Shown here in pieces: positions 23,901 through 31,864 of a stretch of DNA of 42,713 nucleotides (positions are counted from its first letter, which is position 1; every line of letters starts with the position of its first letter). The position numbers and the translations under genes were made by a program. The notes under the pieces are model-generated. The model was not told the DNA's origin. It saw only the letters and a program-made list of their open reading frames with translations, and searched no databases. This DNA comes from an uncultured Flavobacteriales bacterium. GTDB taxonomy: Bacteria > Bacteroidota > Bacteroidia > Flavobacteriales_D > Sanyastnellaceae. The stretch lies in the NCBI GenBank assembly GCA_937881575.1, contig CALGEI010000144.1:1-42713 (forward strand), given 5' to 3'.

Positions 23901-24577
23901 ACGGGTTGGTCAAAAATCCCATCCGGACTTGTTTTGAGGAGCGCTTGGCCGCTGATGGGCTGGCCTTCATGGAAACAGCCGATCCACCAGGGGTCGCTGC
24001 TGTCATTGATAGGCCAAGGGGGCAAGTCTGGATCAGGACATGTGCTAACCAGAAACGTTGGAAATAGAAGATGCTGTTCGATGGATGTCCCATTGATTTC
24101 CAGTTTCAGTCCAAGGGAAGTCAATGAGGCATTTTCTGAGATATAAAGCGCAAGTGGTTCGTTGGGGGTGACATTGTGAGACTGTCCATCATGCATCAAT
24201 GTCCAAGAACCTTCGGCGTGTTCAGACGCAATAGCTGATTCAGGTAACACCACGTAATTCCATCCACGCGCTAACGTTCGTTTGCTCGCCATCAAGAGCG
24301 TTTCGTATTCCAAGGAATCGATGCCGGTGGAGAGCAATTGTTGGAGTAGGGGTTCTGTCCTTTGGTACAAGGCCAAGCAGATGGCCTGATGTTCGCGTGA
24401 ACTCTTTGCGAAAATGGATTGGAGTGAATCCCGATGCAAGCCTTCATACGAGACATTGAGTTTGTCCCAAATAAAATGAGCTTGTCGACTTTGGTCTGGA
24501 GATAAGGATTGAGACAATGCGCCATAGAAGTGGCCGGCTGCGCCCCAAATGAGCGCTGCATAGATGATGTTTTTCAT
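20933..24577 (-). CDS. Secreted lipase-like alpha/beta hydrolase with beta-helix and T9SS type A domain
   Basis: 1214 residues. Signal peptide at about 1-22. An alpha/beta hydrolase domain spans about 170-550, with VILCEGFDPAIGG, the nucleophile elbow VVGASMGGLIARHAL (Ser325) and a candidate catalytic His521 in SASSHLTLLRNAL. From about 640 to 1080 short repeats of the form LxLGxxSxLxI (GTLHITSGTQLILGPESTVH, QLILNGGQIIIHPGGILNIH) suggest a right-handed beta-helix or similar solenoid. The C-terminus (WQVYPNPVLQDLDI, ELRLFDAVGHLVLS, LKPGWYSLHI) is a T9SS type A sorting domain. So it is a surface or secreted serine hydrolase; PGAP1/lipase-like specificity is inferred. It lies 10 bases after the lipoprotein gene and is the last gene of the long minus-strand block. 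Confidence 0.88.
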   Translation of the reverse strand: MKNIIYAALIWGAAGHFYGALSQSLSPDQSRQAHFIWDKLNVSYEGLHRDSLQSIFAKSSREHQAICLALYQRTEPLLQQLLSTGIDSLEYETLLMASKRTLARGWNYVVLPESAIASEHAEGSWTLMHDGQSHNVTPNEPLALYISENASLTSLGLKLEINGTSIEQHLLFPTFLVSTCPDPDLPPWPINDSSDPWWIGCFHEGQPISGQALLKTSPDGIFDQPVILCEGFDPAIGGQIPLHGHGDMNWETLWNCSANPSTAFEAMPAFIDSLNAVGMDFVFLDFADGTQSVAKSAALLQHLIQLCKSHQQAETASPLVVVGASMGGLIARHALRKMELDGEDHCTRLFLSIDSPFRGAWLPLAVHHAVAFLSDVSVDAADLFDALNSPAARELLFESPTGPRAEFIALQSLQAEWGLPQLPYCAALSNGHPEIPFPTPNSPLLHATSSFLGWDYVNLWLFAAPGDPQYPDSDDDNWCVFDGQLINTDWDWGQDFILNGQGHCAPTFPNWGSLPGSASSHLTLLRNALEIAGIEVDVSQEQSLFIPVHSAFDLPLASEWSAEAIDFDAISTQPLTDPIGMHAEIGHHASQILGWVIDGRPIENINFEHHFGWNQPNAHWIGPCSIPAAGKVTIGGLEGNGMAWQQPFHVESTPCSDVIELPQFGTLILGDTLGNGIGTLHITSGTQLILGPESTVHIGPSSQLHIQEEAQLILNGGQIIIHPGGILNIHSDGQILVSENSLIACNGPDGKFEFNGDLIVSDGKTFQISSSTNQVAGLLEIDSITAYVQLGTGSRWQIHGPDSAPIALTLQHDAGMGVHGLGVLEMTNVQIDMNAFSTLELHVKTNFQQVNLQGDNSTAACAFFNRLQWDKGVLHNANISHQHPSSASMQLTDLELVNTEWSATLSGLHMEHCSWSHSTFSLEQVPLHSWIRNTSFESGFSDFPQLFVAASGHALRIESSEFKNHSTGLKLKEQQVNLACTKFENLSDAVHLDSLGQLNMAPPYGKNTFIHNNQHVRFTDGFWLDLLHGGNAFAQADHQYFEGTIAGLDAAQSGPILLACNGNDWNHCSGSAPCMIAPIDLETSIEGSLIFLKDASPALLNCSDPNVGELQPDQDSPKMAAVQNPTESPRWQVYPNPVLQDLDIHWTSNQIHPNQVELRLFDAVGHLVLSRSERPSADGTIQCSIGSLKPGWYSLHIDSTDEITQAIQIIVHAP

Positions 24578-24587
24578 GAAAGATGGT

Positions 24588-25295
24588 TTACCAGAATTGT
24601 TCGACGATCAGGGTGTCGATCAGGTGATGGCGTTCAATGGATAGAATCAATGAAGGCAGAGTGTCCCTTTGGCCCGAGGGCGATACCATGGCTGCATTCC
24701 ACATCCTCGAGGCGGGTAGCTCTTCCCAGGGGTGGATGAGCGTTTGAATTAAAAGCGAAGGATTGGGAGAGGCTCCAGGTGTGAAACTGAGACAAGATGC
24801 TTGCTCTGAAGGCCCTAGATCATATGGACTCCAAAGTTCGACCGTGTAGGGCTCACCGGATTGACAAGGCTTGCGACCGCCGATACACCGGATCCATGAG
24901 GGGGTAGGAAGTTGGATGCTCGCTGCTGCTTCTGCAGGAAGCGTCCACGTGCCTTCATAGTGTAAGGATGCGGTATTTGTTTGGTTTCCAGATCGACCTA
25001 TGTGCAAGTGGTACAATCCTTCGAGCCCTTGAATGGGGATGTGAGCGTTTCCAAAAGCATCGGTGTAAATGGTGTCTAGCACGGGCTCGAGCGTATAGCC
25101 ATCCTGCCAATTCCCTGAATGTTGGAGCTCTTCAAGGAGCACAATCCAAGCCGAATCGACGGGAGAGCCTTCGATGTACTCTGTGTGCACAGCCCACGAT
25201 GTTGGAAGGGGTTCTGGACGACAAGACAACAGCCCAATCCCGAGTACAGCGCAAGTCAAACCCCATAAGCTTAGATTGATTCCATTCCCCTTCAT
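24588..25295 (-). CDS. Lipoprotein of unknown function upstream of the lipase-like gene
   Basis: 235 residues from the ATG at 25295 (MKGNGINLSLWGL); the longer reading to 25310 would break the signal. The lipobox is GLLSC, with lipidated Cys25. The next stretch resembles a small carboxypeptidase-regulatory-like beta-sandwich (VDSAWIVLLEEL, YTDAFGNAHIPIQGLEGLYHLHIG). Two close cysteines follow (WIRCIGGRKPC). The C-terminal part is not recognisable. It precedes the T9SS lipase-like gene by 10 bases, so the two may be expressed together and act at the same surface; that link is inferred. Confidence 0.75.
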   Translation of the reverse strand: MKGNGINLSLWGLTCAVLGIGLLSCRPEPLPTSWAVHTEYIEGSPVDSAWIVLLEELQHSGNWQDGYTLEPVLDTIYTDAFGNAHIPIQGLEGLYHLHIGRSGNQTNTASLHYEGTWTLPAEAAASIQLPTPSWIRCIGGRKPCQSGEPYTVELWSPYDLGPSEQASCLSFTPGASPNPSLLIQTLIHPWEELPASRMWNAAMVSPSGQRDTLPSLILSIERHHLIDTLIVEQFW

Positions 25296-25299
25296 GGGG

Positions 25300-25307
25300 C
25301 AAAACTC
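25300..25307 (-). promoter_or_regulatory. -7 element four bases from the lipoprotein start
   Basis: GAGTTTTG on the minus strand, followed by CCCC-ATG, matches five of six fixed bases of TAnnTTTG. It would give the lipoprotein and lipase-like genes their own promoter within the minus-strand block. Confidence 0.4.
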
Positions 25308-25368
25308 CACAAAGAAGTAGAGCGTAGGAGTCGGAATGCAGCGATGCGCAGCAGCGATTTATAAGCGC

Positions 25369-25935
25369 TCAGTCAAACTTTCTGAGGGCCTTGTCAAGGA
25401 GTTTGGCCAAAGCGTGAGCGTCTTTCTCATTCAATTGTTTGCCGAGCACGAATGACTTGTTTTGGTGAGTAAATTGAATGGTATCACCCCCCATAATCCA
25501 AAAACTTTGATCCAAGTTGGCCAGAAAGGATGTGGATTCTCTCCGGATCACCTCCATTTTTTGAAGGTTTCCGGTTTGGAATAACTGGGCCCTTCCGGTC
25601 GTTCCAAAAGCATTTTTAACGGACATGCTACCGGCGTGAATCCGGATGGACTCATTGCCCTTGCGACGCCATAGAATCACCTTGCTCACACGGAAAGCGA
25701 AGAAGGTCCAAAATGCGAGTGAAATGCTATAGAACATCCGTTCATCACCGTCTGAATGTGTCAGGCTCCAAAAGAATGTTGCACCGACGAGGAGCCACGC
25801 TGTCATCCAACCCTCCAACGCGAGTTGCTGGCTTTTCGGGATTTTTTGATCAATGACAACAGTCAACGCATCTTCATGCCATGCATAGGTGATCCGCTTT
25901 CCGATTCTTTGAATAGGCGGTTGGCTTTGACTCAT
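25369..25935 (-). CDS. Two-TM membrane protein of unknown function
   Basis: 188 residues. A short N-terminal cytoplasmic or periplasmic part (ITYAWHEDALTVVID) is followed by two hydrophobic segments (about 43-60 and 68-90; AWLLVGATFFWSLTH, SISLAFWTFFAFRVSKVIL) and a soluble domain with a beta-rich PH-like feel (SVKNAFGTTGRAQLFQ, FLANLDQSFWIMGG, KSFVLGKQLNEKDAHALAKL). I do not recognise the family. Its start overlaps the bshA stop (ATGA), so it is translationally coupled to bacillithiol synthesis, though no functional link is evident. Confidence 0.75.
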   Translation of the reverse strand: MSQSQPPIQRIGKRITYAWHEDALTVVIDQKIPKSQQLALEGWMTAWLLVGATFFWSLTHSDGDERMFYSISLAFWTFFAFRVSKVILWRRKGNESIRIHAGSMSVKNAFGTTGRAQLFQTGNLQKMEVIRRESTSFLANLDQSFWIMGGDTIQFTHQNKSFVLGKQLNEKDAHALAKLLDKALRKFD

Positions 25936-27077
25936 GCGGGTGATTGCTTTTCAGTTGGAACCAATCGGGCATAAATGGCTTCGTATCGTGGTAAGATATT
26001 GGCGATGTTAAACCGTTCAGAATGTTGAATGGCTTGAGCTTTGAATTGCGCCAAATAGCTCGGGTTGTCAAGCACGGACATGGCGCTTTGTGCCATGCTC
26101 TCGATATCGCCTACGTCATGGAGAAACCCACTGACACCATGTTCAATCACTTCTGGCAATCCTCCTGTATTGGAAGCAACGACAGGCACGCCGCTGGCCA
26201 TTGCTTCCAGCGCGGCCAAGCCAAAACTCTCAGTGGCTGAAGGCAAGAGAAAGAGATCGCTTATGCGCAAAGGTTCAATGGGGTTCTTGATTTTTCCAAT
26301 GAAAATGACATCATCGCGGTATCCCATCTCTTCGGCTGCTTTCTCGACACGCGATCGTTCAGGGCCATCGCCAACCAATAAAAGTTTCGCCGGGATTTTC
26401 TTACGCACTTCAATGAATATTTTGAGCACGTCATCTAACCGCTTGACCGGTCTGAAGTTTGAGATGTGCGTCAAAATCGGCTGTCCTTGAGGAGCGATGT
26501 GCCGCCGCAACTCTTCGTCCGGAGTCCCCTTGTACTGGGCAGGGCAGATGAAATTGGGAATGAAATCAATGGTCTGATTTTGACATCCAAATAATTTCAA
26601 GGTATCCGACTTCAGGCTTTCAGAAACTGCTGTAACAGCATCGGATTGATTGATGGCATAGGAGATGACCGGTTCAAAGGCGGGGTCTTTACCGAGCAGT
26701 GTGATGTCTGTCCCGTGCAATGTCGTGACAATGGGGAGGTGGTGTCCTTTCGAGGCGAGAATTGCTCGAGCCATTACAGCCGCACTGGCGTGGGGAATGG
26801 CGTAATGCACATGCAATAAGTCCAAGCGGTGTTTGATGGCGACTTCGACCATTTTACTCGTCAAGACGAGTTCGTAAGGTTGGAAGTCAAAAAGCGGATA
26901 ATTGGATACTCTTACCTCGTGGAAGAACATGTTGCTCTTGAGACTGCCCATTCTGGCCGGCTCACTGTAGGTGATGAAATGCAATTCATGCCCTTTGGCG
27001 GCAAGTGCCTTTCCCAATTCGGTAGCAACGACTCCAGAACCACCAAAAGTGGGGTAACAAACAAATCCTATGCGCAT
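25932..27077 (-). CDS. bshA: N-acetyl-alpha-D-glucosaminyl L-malate synthase (bacillithiol step 1)
   Basis: 381 residues, a GT4-family GT-B glycosyltransferase. The N-terminal half has RIGFVCYPTFGGSGVVATEL, HEVRVSNYPLF, LHVHYAIPHASAAVMAR and VTTLHGTDITLLGKDP. The C-terminal half has LTHISNFRPVKRLDDVLKIF, LLLVGDGPERSRVE and LFLLPSATESFGLAALEAM with the EAMASGVPVVASNTGG donor loop. These match BshA closely, including the malate-binding N-terminal signature. It joins GlcNAc from UDP-GlcNAc to L-malate as the first step to bacillithiol, a low-molecular thiol common in Bacteroidota. BshB and BshC are not in the window. It lies 24 bases after the GH3 gene. Confidence 0.96.
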   Translation of the reverse strand: MRIGFVCYPTFGGSGVVATELGKALAAKGHELHFITYSEPARMGSLKSNMFFHEVRVSNYPLFDFQPYELVLTSKMVEVAIKHRLDLLHVHYAIPHASAAVMARAILASKGHHLPIVTTLHGTDITLLGKDPAFEPVISYAINQSDAVTAVSESLKSDTLKLFGCQNQTIDFIPNFICPAQYKGTPDEELRRHIAPQGQPILTHISNFRPVKRLDDVLKIFIEVRKKIPAKLLLVGDGPERSRVEKAAEEMGYRDDVIFIGKIKNPIEPLRISDLFLLPSATESFGLAALEAMASGVPVVASNTGGLPEVIEHGVSGFLHDVGDIESMAQSAMSVLDNPSYLAQFKAQAIQHSERFNIANILPRYEAIYARLVPTEKQSPA

Positions 27078-27081
27078 GGTA

Positions 27082-27089
27082 CAAAGTTC
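27082..27089 (-). promoter_or_regulatory. -7 element four bases from the bshA start
   Basis: GAACTTTG on the minus strand matches five of six fixed bases of TAnnTTTG and is followed by TACC-ATG. It would let bshA be transcribed apart from the upstream block. Confidence 0.4.
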
Positions 27090-27101
27090 GGTGTTCGAAT
27101 G

Positions 27102-30068
27102 TCAGTTCCTTTCAAAACGCGATGGAATTCCCAAGGACTCATAGACCACACGTTGCAGTTCTGTCCGCACATTGTTGTGAATCAATTTTCGGTTTTCGGC
27201 ATCGGGATAAGTCCGGTTGCTCAAAAAGACAAAAACCACGTCATGGTCTGGGTCCGCCCAAGCCAGTGTGCCGGTAAAGCCGGAATGACCAAAACTCGAC
27301 CAGCTGGCTTGATCACAGGTGGGGCCTTCACCGCTTTCACCATCTGGTCGGTCAAAACCCTGTGCTTTTCGGTAACGTGGGTCCTGCTCGAATTGCCGCG
27401 TCCAGTCATGGATGGTTTTCGCTTCGAGTAAGGCAGTTCTGCCATAAATCCCACCCATTCGGAGGCAGTACATGAGTCGGGTCAAATCATAGGCGTTGCT
27501 AAACAAACCGGCGTGCCCCGCGACCCCACCCAGCATGGCCGCACCCGGATCATGCACATGTCCATGGACGGTCGTTTTTCGAAAAACGGTATCCACTTCC
27601 GTTGGCGCAATTTGTTGCAGGGGAATCCGAGTTAGGGGGTGAAACCCCATGCTTGACCAACCCATGGGGTCATAGACTGTGGATTGCAACCACTCGTCAA
27701 GCGGGGTGTTGGTTAAGTTTTCAATGATACGTGCCAGTGCGTAATACCCCATGTCACTATAACGATGAGTGCCCAACGGATCGAGGGGTTCTTCTGTGAT
27801 CCGTTTCCAAATGGAGTCCTGCCAAGCCACACGCATGAAGCAATTTTCTGACATGCTGACCACATGATCTGAGCTCTGGACTGGAGAGAATGCAGTGGAG
27901 TCTTCGAGTGCGTAGAGATAAAAGGGGATCCAAGCTTTGAGGCCAGAACGATGGGCCAAAATGTCGTCAATGCGCCGATTCCCTATGGGCAATTCAGCCA
28001 ACTCTGGGAGGTAATGATTCAGGGGCTGAGTGCGGTCAAAAAGACCTTGCTCTTCAAGCCGCATCAGCGCCAATGATGTCGCGGCGATCTTGGTGATGCT
28101 CGCGAGATCGTAAACAGATGCTGTGGTAACGGGCTCAGAGCCGTCGAGCGTGCCGTAAGCGCCGTCATGGATGATTTGACCCGCATGGGCGACAACCAGT
28201 CGGCAGCCGGGCATGGCGCCATCTGCGATGGCAGATTGGACGATGCTATCCAATTGGTTTTTATGCTCAAAAGGAACAGGTGAAAACCCCAATCTTTGGC
28301 GCCCCATCCATGGAAGACCTGTCCCGGCTTGAAAAACGCCACTTGACACAGGCAGTTTTCCTCCAGCCGACCCCGCGCCGGTCAATGCCTTTGCCACCTG
28401 CTCCACTGTTCGCTGGTCATCTTGATATGCGACAATCGTTGCGGTGGAAAGCGCGGCGGTGATTTCCAAACGCTCGAGTAAGTATGGGCTGCCGTAAACG
28501 ATCACAGCCAAAGGAACTTCTGCCTCCATCGCTTGCGCTGCGCAGCGTTCAAGTTGACGAATGAGGTCGTCACTAACCCCATATTGCTTGCTGACTGAAT
28601 TGCTCGTTCCGCCCACGTGCAAGGCAATGCAATCGGGTTTAGGAGCTAGGAGTGAGCGAAATACGGCGGCTCCTTCTGAAATAAATCGACCCGCATTCAA
28701 TGCGTTGCTTGTCAGGTTCACATGAGGCCCCATGATTCCTTGAACGGTTGCATTGAAAGGCACTTCGGGTGATTTCTTCCATCCGATAAAAAGCGAGGAC
28801 AAAGAGTGGACGTGGGAACCAAAGGGAAGAGCGTTGCCTTTGTTTTTGACGGCCGTAATGCTGGAGGACAAGATGGCCCGGTGATTGCGTTCTGCATCCG
28901 GTGAAAACCCATAACCAGAAGGAGTCTCGTCAACACGGCACCAGGATTTTGCTTGCAAAACACGTTTGCATTTTGCAGCAATGAATAGCGAGTCTATTCT
29001 CCCTTCACTGACAGCCTTCTCCAGCTCAGTCAAAACGGTCAAGGGGTGGCCGGGGAAAAGCAAAATGTCATTCCCTGCCAAAAGCGCATCCACATGCGGG
29101 GTAGCAGTGGTCGCAAATGAAGCGAACCCTTTCATGGTCATGGCGTCGGTAAACACCAGCCCTTGGAAACCGATTTTTTGACGCAATAGGGTGTCAATAA
29201 TGCGCGGCGAAAGCGTCGAGGGTAGACCTGGAGTTGAGTCCAAAGCAGGGATGTACAGGTGGGCTGCCATCATGGCTCCAACTCCGGCATCGGTCAATGT
29301 TCGAAATGGAGCCAATTCCATGGAGTCGAGCCGTTCCGTGTCGTGCAATATGGAGGGAAGGGTGAGATGAGAGTCCGAATCGGAATCGCCATGTCCGGGA
29401 AAGTGTTTAGCGGTTGCGAGCACGCCTGCATCTTGCATGCCCAATGCATAAGCTGTCCCCAATTGTCCGACCCAATGGGGATCTTCACCGAAGGATCGAC
29501 TTCCGATGACAGGGTTGTTGGCGTTGCTATTGACATCAACAACCGGAGCAAAATTCACATGAACCCCGACGGATCGCAGCATGTGTCCCACTTCTTGTCC
29601 AAAACTTCGGGTCAAATCCACATCCCTTGTTGCTCCAAGCGTCAGGGCGCGTGGCCAAGAACGGGTGGAATCTAGCCGCATACCCAATCCCCATTCCCCA
29701 TCGGTAGAGACGAGCAATGGGACTTCGGAGTGGTCTTGTAATCGCCTCAATCGGTTGACTTGGCTCGAGGGGTTTCCTTGCATGCAGATAACACCTCCAA
29801 TGCCATATTCTTCGGCCCAAAGTTCCACTTCGGCCCAGTCAGAGGTGTCAGTGTATGCGTAAACGGGTGGCATTAACAACTGTGCCATTTGAGCCCTGAG
29901 GCTCAAAGTGACCATCACGGAGTCAGCCCAAGTGGCATGTTCTTCCGTTAGAAAAGGAGGGAGTTGGTCCTGTGTTTCGTAGCTGTCGACTTGCCCATAG
30001 GCGAGACTTGTAACCAACAGCGCCCAAGAAAAGACCCACGATTTTGAAAACGGGAAATGAGCGGTCAT
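27102..30068 (-). CDS. GH3 beta-N-acetylglucosaminidase fused to a beta-lactamase-like serine hydrolase
   Basis: 988 residues with a signal peptide (about 1-25). Part one is a glycoside hydrolase family 3 domain of the NagZ type: LLVSTDGEWGLGMRL, FAPVVDVNSNANNPVIGSRS, KHFPGHG (221-227) with the D-S-H dyad at 232-234, and the nucleophile D308 in VFTDAMTMKG. A GH3 C-terminal domain covers about 380-560. Part two (about 605-980) is a class C beta-lactamase/penicillin-binding-like domain with SITK (S657, K660), YSD (770-772) and HSG (928-930). The pair suggests periplasmic or surface peptidoglycan turnover: GlcNAc removal plus an amidase or peptidase step. This fusion is known in Bacteroidota. 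Its start overlaps the cmk stop by 4 bases. Confidence 0.93.
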   Translation of the reverse strand: MTAHFPFSKSWVFSWALLVTSLAYGQVDSYETQDQLPPFLTEEHATWADSVMVTLSLRAQMAQLLMPPVYAYTDTSDWAEVELWAEEYGIGGVICMQGNPSSQVNRLRRLQDHSEVPLLVSTDGEWGLGMRLDSTRSWPRALTLGATRDVDLTRSFGQEVGHMLRSVGVHVNFAPVVDVNSNANNPVIGSRSFGEDPHWVGQLGTAYALGMQDAGVLATAKHFPGHGDSDSDSHLTLPSILHDTERLDSMELAPFRTLTDAGVGAMMAAHLYIPALDSTPGLPSTLSPRIIDTLLRQKIGFQGLVFTDAMTMKGFASFATTATPHVDALLAGNDILLFPGHPLTVLTELEKAVSEGRIDSLFIAAKCKRVLQAKSWCRVDETPSGYGFSPDAERNHRAILSSSITAVKNKGNALPFGSHVHSLSSLFIGWKKSPEVPFNATVQGIMGPHVNLTSNALNAGRFISEGAAVFRSLLAPKPDCIALHVGGTSNSVSKQYGVSDDLIRQLERCAAQAMEAEVPLAVIVYGSPYLLERLEITAALSTATIVAYQDDQRTVEQVAKALTGAGSAGGKLPVSSGVFQAGTGLPWMGRQRLGFSPVPFEHKNQLDSIVQSAIADGAMPGCRLVVAHAGQIIHDGAYGTLDGSEPVTTASVYDLASITKIAATSLALMRLEEQGLFDRTQPLNHYLPELAELPIGNRRIDDILAHRSGLKAWIPFYLYALEDSTAFSPVQSSDHVVSMSENCFMRVAWQDSIWKRITEEPLDPLGTHRYSDMGYYALARIIENLTNTPLDEWLQSTVYDPMGWSSMGFHPLTRIPLQQIAPTEVDTVFRKTTVHGHVHDPGAAMLGGVAGHAGLFSNAYDLTRLMYCLRMGGIYGRTALLEAKTIHDWTRQFEQDPRYRKAQGFDRPDGESGEGPTCDQASWSSFGHSGFTGTLAWADPDHDVVFVFLSNRTYPDAENRKLIHNNVRTELQRVVYESLGIPSRFERN

Positions 30069-30766
30069 TGCTTGCCCGAAATGATTTTTTTCGCGTGGGA
30101 AAGTAAAAATTCGAACTGCTCTTCGATTGTCAAATTGCTATTGTCAAGGAGAATGGAGTTTTCAGCTTGGCGCAATGGAGCAACGGCCCGACTGGAATCA
30201 ATGCGATCCCTTTCGATGATGTTGTTTCTAATTTCTTCGAATGAGCTCACGACCCCTTGCTGATTCAATTCATCCAGCCTCCTATTCGCTCGAATGTCTG
30301 GGTCGGATGTGATGAAAAACTTCAGCTCGGCTTTCGGTAAAACCACCGTGCCAATATCACGGCCATCCATAACAACTCCGCCCATGCTCGCCATGCGTTG
30401 TTGCAATCGAACAAGTTTGTGACGCACCGACGGAATCGCTGCAATCAAACTCACTTTTCGGGCCACGTCCATCGATCGAATTTCTTTTTCGACGTTGATT
30501 CCTCCTAGATGGACTTCTGAAGCCTCACTGTGTGCATTGTATTTGAAGCTGATGAACATCCGATCCATGGATTGCTCGACGCGCGACTCATCAATTTCAT
30601 TTCCTTGAATCAGCCGCTCTCGCATGCAAAAAAGCGTAGCAGCTCTGTACATCGCTCCTGTATCGACATAAACAAAATTCAATTCCTTCGCCAATGACTT
30701 GGCCATGGTACTTTTCCCTGCCGAGGAATGTCCGTCTATGGCTATGTTAATCCTGCTCGAGCTCAT
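30065..30766 (-). CDS. cmk: Cytidylate kinase
   Basis: 233 residues. The P-loop is IDGHSSAGKST (about 10-20), followed by YVDTGAMYRAATLF, the CMP-binding DGRDIGTVVLPKAELKFFIT, RANRRLDELNQQG and RDRIDSSRAVAPL. It phosphorylates CMP and dCMP with ATP to supply CTP and dCTP. The length matches bacterial type I CMP kinases. It sits between porQ (29 bases upstream) and the GH3 fusion (4-base overlap), in a run that is probably cotranscribed. Confidence 0.95.
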   Translation of the reverse strand: MSSSRINIAIDGHSSAGKSTMAKSLAKELNFVYVDTGAMYRAATLFCMRERLIQGNEIDESRVEQSMDRMFISFKYNAHSEASEVHLGGINVEKEIRSMDVARKVSLIAAIPSVRHKLVRLQQRMASMGGVVMDGRDIGTVVLPKAELKFFITSDPDIRANRRLDELNQQGVVSSFEEIRNNIIERDRIDSSRAVAPLRQAENSILLDNSNLTIEEQFEFLLSHAKKIISGKQ

Positions 30767-30795
30767 GATTCCGCAAGTTATAGCGATTGTATGAG

Positions 30796-31851
30796 TTATT
30801 GATGACTAAAAACACCGGGATTGAAAGCAATTCCGAAATGCGTTGAAGACCCCGCAAAATGGTAGGTATTGCGACTGATTCGGAATCTGAATCGTTGGGA
30901 AGCGAAGTTTAGGCCCAATGCCAGTCCGTTGGTCCCCAAACGCCCAGAAGCTTGCATCTCTTTCCGTCTTCGGTAATCAAATCCAGCGAGAATACTCAAT
31001 GCTGGCCCGAGGCTGATGGAGGTCCCGATTCCCACGTGTCGCATGAGTTGATCTCCAAATTTGAAGGAGGAGTTTGGGAGGATTTCACCCGTCAAAGGAT
31101 CCACGAGATCATCATAGGTGCCGGCAGGAGCGAGGTCCCAATTTTCAAGGTGACCGGCCCTCAGATAGAGTGTGAACGGTGCGTTTCGAAATCCTTTGGT
31201 GATTCCAAATTGTAAATCTTTCGGGAGTACACCACTTGGTTGATTGCCCTTCAAACCGAACTGATGTCCGAGGCTCGTAATGGCTGCTCCAATCGCCAGG
31301 CTTCGTTGAGGCCAAACCCCGTGAATGCTGAAGTCCATCCCGAGGAGACCAGCGACTTCACGGTCCAAGGAACGCATGCCAAAAAATCCTTGAGCGCCCA
31401 GGGTCCAGGTTGAATCAAGGCGATACGACCAACCTGAAAAGAGGATGGACTCGCTTCCGCTGAACGTACCCAGATCACTGCCATCGGCATCCATTTCTTG
31501 AAACTTCCCAAAGCTTTGAAATCGAGCGCCCACCTGTCCGTTGATTTGGCCTCCCGGTTTGAAAGCGTAGTTGACGGTTGTCAAGCTGATGCCGGCGAAA
31601 TAATCCACGAAATCGATGGCCAAATTTCGTTCTGTAGCCGAATCAAGCAGGGCGACGTTATTGGATGCCGAATGCATGTCGGCCTGGAGGTCGGCGATGA
31701 TCCGTCCACCCAATGCAGCAGCCCGGGCGTCCGCAGGAATTTCAAAAAGCAATGATTCAGAAACTTGAGCGCTGACTTGAGCATGCGAAAAACCCAATGC
31801 CAAAACAAGGCTGAGAAAACAGGGGAGAATGCGTCGGGATTCAGGCATCAT
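30796..31851 (-). CDS. porQ: Type IX secretion system protein PorQ
   Basis: 351 residues. A signal peptide (ending near SHAQVSAQ) is followed by a predicted outer membrane beta-barrel: SLLFEIPADARAAALGGRII near the mature N-terminus, DFVDYFAGISLTTVNYAF, alternating strands to the end, and a C-terminal FGIAFNPGVFSHQ. This matches the PorP/SprF-like fold of PorQ and the early motif is characteristic. PorQ belongs to the T9SS attachment complex with PorU, PorV and PorZ, which processes and anchors cargo at the surface. It is 13 bases after lon and 29 before cmk. T9SS cargo genes of both sorting types lie in the same window. Confidence 0.92.
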   Translation of the reverse strand: MMPESRRILPCFLSLVLALGFSHAQVSAQVSESLLFEIPADARAAALGGRIIADLQADMHSASNNVALLDSATERNLAIDFVDYFAGISLTTVNYAFKPGGQINGQVGARFQSFGKFQEMDADGSDLGTFSGSESILFSGWSYRLDSTWTLGAQGFFGMRSLDREVAGLLGMDFSIHGVWPQRSLAIGAAITSLGHQFGLKGNQPSGVLPKDLQFGITKGFRNAPFTLYLRAGHLENWDLAPAGTYDDLVDPLTGEILPNSSFKFGDQLMRHVGIGTSISLGPALSILAGFDYRRRKEMQASGRLGTNGLALGLNFASQRFRFRISRNTYHFAGSSTHFGIAFNPGVFSHQ

Positions 31852-31864
31852 GATTCAACAAACG

